Part shown: piece by piece, positions 6,630 through 9,726 of the stretch
Position numbering within the stretch: position 1 is the stretch's first letter
Layout: each line of letters begins with the position of its first letter
Assembly (NCBI GenBank): GCA_007129655.1
Contig: SKVC01000004.1
Coordinates: 1-9,726 of the forward strand
Source of the DNA: Thermoplasmata archaeon
GTDB taxonomy: Archaea > Thermoplasmatota > Thermoplasmata > Halarchaeoplasmatales > Halarchaeoplasmataceae
Length of the DNA: 9,726 bases
Reading direction: 5' to 3'
Translations under genes and position numbers: made by a program
Notes under the pieces: generated by a model
Seen by the model: only the letters and a program-made list of their open reading frames with translations
Told to the model about the DNA's origin: nothing
Database searches by the model: none

Positions 6630-8634
6630 ACGGTAAGCTGGGGTTGTCCATGGGTATCGGGATCGATTTGACTTCTAGTAAAGATGCAAGCTTTTCAAGC
6701 AGTTTCTTTTTATTCGAACCTACAAGGGCCTTTTCCAGTACTTCACCCAGATTATCTACCGGGATGACCTCAATCATAGTTTCGTATTTGGATTCTAGAA
6801 CAACGTCCCTCATGTTCGATTTAGGGATGATAACTCTCTTCATACCACTCTCGGCGGCGGCTTCTATCTTAGCGGTTACTGCGCCGACCGGAAGAACCTG
6901 ACCTCTGACGCTCAAAGAACCGGTCATGGCAGTGTTCTGGTCTATGGGTATGCCCTCCAGTGCCGATATCACCGCAGTAGCCACAGAGATGGACGCAGAG
7001 TCGCCTTCAACTCCTTCCTGTGTACCTATGAATTGTATATGCACATCGTACTTGGAGATATCTTCGCCGGTGTATTTTTTGACCAATGCCGAAACATTCT
7101 GGACAGCTTCCTTTGCTATATCTCCCAATCTACCGGTAGCCACGATCTTACCTTCGTCCCTGGAATGGGCTGGTGTTACTTCCGCCGCTATAGGAAGTAC
7201 GATACCGGAATATTCCGAGATCCCCCCCTGATCTCCACCTATTGCAGCGAGGCCGTTTACTACTCCTATGGATGCTCCTTCCGTACTAAAAGTGCTGTAC
7301 TCTTTTCTTCTCTTTATGTACCTGTCCGCAACTTGCTGCTCAAGTGAGCGGGCTATATTCTTGGCGCCGATAACATCTGCGCCGGTGGTAAAATCGTGTT
7401 TTCTTTCTACAGCTAGATCACCGGCTACTCTTACCAATCCGCCGAGTTCTCTTAATCGTAAAGTGAGTTCCCCTCTCTTATTCGCTCGTCTCTGGGCTTC
7501 TCTCAGTATCTCCATCATGGCGGTTTTATCGAAGTGGGGTATCTTCATCTCGTCCTTCTTTACTTCCTGTGCCATGAACCGTATGAGTTTCAGACGATTT
7601 TGATGAGTGTCCTTCATGGTTTCGTTGACGTATATCTCGTAGCCGTACCCACGTATCCTAGAGCGTAGGGCCGGATGCATACCTCCTCGAACGAAACCGC
7701 TTTCGTCTCTTTGACCGGATATCGAATCCAGATTACCGGCTGCTACCAGTACAAAATTCGTCGGGACCGCTTCGGATTTTACCATGGCACCGCTGCTGCG
7801 CTCACTCTGGCCGGTTATGGAGAACTTCTTCTCCTGCATAGCCGTCAGCAAGCTCTGTTGTGACGACAATCGAAGCATGTTGATCTCGTCGAGGAAGAGT
7901 ACTCCTTTGTGTGCTTGGTGTATTGCACCGACTTCCACACGATGATGAGCGGGTGTTTCGTAGCCACCGCTCTGGAATGGATCGTGCCGTACGTCACCTA
8001 GCAAAGCGCCAGCTTGTGAACCGGTTGCATCTATAAATGATGGCTTACCACCGCTTTTATGACTAAGTAATAACTTCGGCACCTGTTTTTCAGGATCATT
8101 TCCCATGCCCATACTCGATGCTCTCAGAGCGATTATCAGCATCGCCGCTGCAATTATACCGAAGAACATTATAAGATAATTACCGGTGAAAATAGAGATC
8201 AATATTGCAGCAGCTACAACAAGACCGATTATCATGAACATGCCCTGGCTTCGCTGCTGTGTTCTTTTCTGTGCCTCTTTACGATGGGCGTTTATTATGT
8301 CCTTTCCTTTACCCCCTGGTACCGTCCTTACCTTCGGGCGGTTCTCGTCCTCCTCGTTGGGAAAACATAGAATATCTTCCAATTCCTCGGAAGGTAAATA
8401 ATCGACCATTGACTGTGCCAGCATGGATTTCCCTGTACCGGGGGGTCCTATCATCATCACATGCCTGTGCTGACGGGCGGCCTTCTTCATCACGTTAACC
8501 GCTTCATCCTGACCTATGACCTGATCCGCAAGTAACTTAGGTACCTCTATGTCTTCAGTGGTCTCTATACCGATATCATCTATCCACCCATCGACAGGTG
8601 GTAACTTTTTCTTTTGCTTAGATTTTGCTTCCAT
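6628..8634 (-). CDS. lonB: Archaeal membrane-anchored ATP-dependent Lon protease (LonB)
   Basis: This 668-residue AAA+ serine protease has typical archaeal LonB length and order. It lacks the bacterial Lon substrate-binding N-domain. Walker A is GPPGTGKS (63-70). Two hydrophobic helices (about 131-150 and 153-170) are inserted between Walker A and Walker B (VLFLDE, 245-250), anchoring the hexamer to the cytoplasmic face of the membrane. An arginine-rich sensor region follows (ALRSRIRGYG, 322-331). The C-terminal protease domain has the Ser-Lys dyad: Ser546 in EGDSAS and Lys589 in VGAVTAKIEAA. In the family this enzyme degrades unfolded and regulatory, often membrane-associated, proteins using ATP. 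The start is ATG at 8634, with a TATA-like box about 44 bases upstream and only a weak SD. No intein, frameshift or missing catalytic residue is seen. lhr follows within 13 bases. Confidence 0.97.
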   Translation of the reverse strand: MEAKSKQKKKLPPVDGWIDDIGIETTEDIEVPKLLADQVIGQDEAVNVMKKAARQHRHVMMIGPPGTGKSMLAQSMVDYLPSEELEDILCFPNEEDENRPKVRTVPGGKGKDIINAHRKEAQKRTQQRSQGMFMIIGLVVAAAILISIFTGNYLIMFFGIIAAAMLIIALRASSMGMGNDPEKQVPKLLLSHKSGGKPSFIDATGSQAGALLGDVRHDPFQSGGYETPAHHRVEVGAIHQAHKGVLFLDEINMLRLSSQQSLLTAMQEKKFSITGQSERSSGAMVKSEAVPTNFVLVAAGNLDSISGQRDESGFVRGGMHPALRSRIRGYGYEIYVNETMKDTHQNRLKLIRFMAQEVKKDEMKIPHFDKTAMMEILREAQRRANKRGELTLRLRELGGLVRVAGDLAVERKHDFTTGADVIGAKNIARSLEQQVADRYIKRRKEYSTFSTEGASIGVVNGLAAIGGDQGGISEYSGIVLPIAAEVTPAHSRDEGKIVATGRLGDIAKEAVQNVSALVKKYTGEDISKYDVHIQFIGTQEGVEGDSASISVATAVISALEGIPIDQNTAMTGSLSVRGQVLPVGAVTAKIEAAAESGMKRVIIPKSNMRDVVLESKYETMIEVIPVDNLGEVLEKALVGSNKKKLLEKLASLLEVKSIPIPMDNPSLP

Positions 8635-8775
8635 TTATTCACATCGAGCGGTTAAAAACAATTGGACCCTCTCTTAAATAAAGTTTTGGTGAGGTTACGG
8701 GAAGACGTGGGGTTAAAAAGCGTATCGATCATTACCGCTGTGAGTATGATGGTGGTGATACTTGTGTGGAGAACC
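8635..8775. other. 141-base intergenic region between the SLOG gene and lonB
   Basis: The lonB-proximal side carries the lonB promoter. The SLOG-gene side has a short T run in the minus-strand transcript (CTTTTTAA, T run 8719-8715), a possible weak U-tract terminator for the upstream gene. I find no stable hairpin by eye. On the plus strand an open frame from GTG 8707 to TGA 8784 encodes a short hydrophobic peptide; it is described as a finding because it has no support beyond its composition and the box position. Confidence 0.5.
8674..8690 (-). promoter_or_regulatory. Probable lonB promoter (BRE + TATA)
   Basis: On the minus strand ACCAAAAC (8690-8683) is followed directly by TTTATTTAA (8682-8674), an archaeal BRE-TATA arrangement. 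Standard spacing puts the transcription start near 8652, giving a leader of about 18 bases before the ATG at 8634. The ACCAAA block also precedes the distal TATA-like box upstream of the 939-residue protein gene, which raises confidence that it is a real element. Confidence 0.6.
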
Positions 8776-9228
8776 TTAATCTGACAATATATTCTCGAGT
8801 TCGGTCAACAGTTCGTCAACGCTGTCGAATTGCTCGATTCCTTTAATATCCCAAGTACCCAAGCCCAATATCCGTTTCCCGTACTGAAATGCCAGCGCTA
8901 TCTCCGACAGTGTACCGTATCCTCCATCGACGGCCACCACGACATCTCCGTTCAGCACGACCAAACTGTTCCTCACCGCACCAAGCCCGGTGACGATCTC
9001 ATGAGTCAGATATTCATTACCCTCTCCTCTCGGTGCTCCGGGCATTATACCGATGGTCGTACCTCCTTCGGATATAGCTCCTTTGCAGGATGCCTCCATC
9101 ACACCTCCTCTTCCGCCGCACACTAGAACTGCTCCGTTCCGTGCGATGGCTTCGCCTATCTTCTCTGCATTCTTACAATCGTCCTCCGTACAGGTTGCTA
9201 CATCACCACCTATCACACTTACGTACAT
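8776..9228 (-). CDS. SLOG-superfamily Rossmann protein (TIGR00725 / LOG-like)
   Basis: This 150-residue protein is a single Rossmann-like domain. Key motifs are VIGG near the N-terminus (5-8), CGGRGGVMEA (37-46), VRNSLVV (85-91) and DGGYGTLSE (101-109). These match the nucleotide-binding glycine loops of the SLOG superfamily, which includes LOG cytokinin phosphoribohydrolases, DprA/Smf-related proteins and a plant molybdenum-cofactor carrier. LOG enzymes normally read PGGxGTxxE; here the first residue is Asp, as in the TIGR00725-type subfamily, whose role is unsettled. Phosphoribohydrolase activity therefore should not be assumed. The ATG at 9228 lies about 26 bases from a TATA-like box and lacks a Shine-Dalgarno, consistent with a leaderless mRNA. 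The gene is unlinked in function to its neighbours as far as I can see. Confidence 0.88.
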   Translation of the reverse strand: MYVSVIGGDVATCTEDDCKNAEKIGEAIARNGAVLVCGGRGGVMEASCKGAISEGGTTIGIMPGAPRGEGNEYLTHEIVTGLGAVRNSLVVLNGDVVVAVDGGYGTLSEIALAFQYGKRILGLGTWDIKGIEQFDSVDELLTELENILSD

Positions 9229-9250
9229 GTTCGGGGTATGGAGAACAAGG

Positions 9251-9266
9251 TTATATTGGTTTTGTG
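9251..9266 (-). promoter_or_regulatory. Probable leaderless promoter of the SLOG gene
   Basis: On the minus strand ACAAAACC followed by AATATAA (TATA-like, 9257-9251) is centred about 26 bases upstream of the ATG at 9228. A typical archaeal start would therefore fall on or next to the A of the ATG. The absence of any Shine-Dalgarno in 9229-9240 agrees with a leaderless transcript. Confidence 0.5.
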
Positions 9267-9279
9267 CCTGTATAGTTTT

Positions 9280-9726
9280 CTATAGTATATCTTCGATTTC
9301 TTGCACCGTAAAACTTACACTGTCGTATCCGTAGACCCCATTCTCCCGGGCACGTACGGTAACCGTGTACGATCCGAAGTACAAATTTTCAAGGGTATAA
9401 CTCGTGCTAGTACCTACATCTATCCAACTACCTCCGTTCAGGCGTATCCAGTACCTATCGATCCCCGATTCACCTTCCCAATTTACAGATATAGTGACCG
9501 GCTCATACGTTGTATAAATTATTTCACCATCCGCCGGCGAAGTTATTTCTACGTAAGGTGGTTCAACGTAAGTTAACCGCATGACGTCACTGTCACTCTG
9601 ACCACCATTCTGTGAAGTTGCTTTCAATGTTATATCCGTGTATTGGCCGGAAGATGTAGAACTCGGTATCGTTATATCGACTGCAATATTCTTGGTTTGC
9701 CCCGCCGATAGGGATACTGTTGATTG
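9280..9726 (-). CDS. Secreted/surface protein with Ig-like modules, C-terminal fragment (N-terminus outside window)
   Basis: The frame is open from the window edge at 9726 to TAG at 9282-9280, giving 148 residues. The TTG at 9627 is internal, because the open frame and the same kind of beta-rich sequence continue upstream of it. Residues 1-50 (SLSAGQTKNIAVDITIPSS, then YTDITLKATSQNG) resemble the NEW3/CARDB-like beta-sandwich modules found in archaeal exported proteins. From about residue 54, PPYVEITSPADGEII begins a second Ig-like module ending in SYTVTVRARENGVYG. Such modules serve as stalks or adhesion repeats outside the cell. The protein stops at EIEDIL straight after the last strand, with no transmembrane helix or PGF-type sorting tail, so any anchoring must lie elsewhere. 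Catalytic domains, if any, are outside the window. Confidence 0.8.
   Translation of the reverse strand, partial: QSTVSLSAGQTKNIAVDITIPSSTSSGQYTDITLKATSQNGGQSDSDVMRLTYVEPPYVEITSPADGEIIYTTYEPVTISVNWEGESGIDRYWIRLNGGSWIDVGTSTSYTLENLYFGSYTVTVRARENGVYGYDSVSFTVQEIEDIL

Noticed and set aside
5815..7863. Several plus-strand open frames opposite lhr and lonB
   Set aside because: They are antisense shadows of two genes with complete family motifs, and their translations lack recognisable domains.
9280..9627. A 115-residue gene beginning at TTG 9627
   Set aside because: The frame remains open to the window edge and the upstream residues continue the same beta-sandwich domain, so this TTG is internal.
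1..9726. CRISPR arrays, tRNA/rRNA genes, insertion sequences or prophage parts
   Set aside because: No spaced direct repeats, cloverleaf-like or rRNA-like segments, transposase motifs or terminal inverted repeats were found on reading both strands. The only repeat is the coding 12-bp array.

Overview
This 9.7 kb window looks archaeal. Every gene I can support lies on the minus strand, and all but one of the clear protein families are archaeal forms. They include a membrane-anchored LonB protease with two hydrophobic helices inside its AAA+ domain, an Lhr-type helicase with a C-terminal four-cysteine motif, and a short HemK2/Mtq2-type release-factor methyltransferase. TATA-like boxes lie about 25 bases upstream of several starts. 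A Thermoplasmatota-like euryarchaeon fits best, but that is inference, not proof. Base composition is moderately AT-rich and no RNA genes are visible.

Layout in transcription order, from high to low coordinates. (1) 9280-9726 is the C-terminal end of a secreted or surface protein with Ig-like beta-sandwich modules. (2) 8776-9228 is a small SLOG/Rossmann protein of the TIGR00725 type, apparently leaderless. (3) 6628-8634 is lonB with its own promoter, followed 13 bases later by (4) lhr at 3858-6614, which starts with TTG behind a good Shine-Dalgarno sequence that overlaps the lonB stop. (5) After a 155-base AT-rich promoter region comes a 939-residue protein at 883-3702: helix-hairpin-helix, zinc ribbon, TPR pair, then about ten helical repeats interrupted by a (PEES)n tract. 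(6) One base after its stop, a TTG-started HemK2-type methyltransferase begins (297-881). (7) The N-terminus of a secreted protein of the kind that carries GLUG-type repeats runs off the window at base 1.

lonB-lhr and the repeat protein-methyltransferase pair look like two two-gene transcription units of intracellular housekeeping genes: membrane proteolysis with RNA/DNA remodelling, and an uncharacterised scaffold with translation termination. Two unrelated cell-surface genes flank them. The least explained item, and my main candidate for something new, is the 939-residue protein. Its rod is built of a roughly 62-residue repeat that I can align by eye, with a nucleic-acid-binding-type head and a 12-bp DNA repeat that is still nearly identical between copies. 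No stretch over 300 bases lacks a gene.
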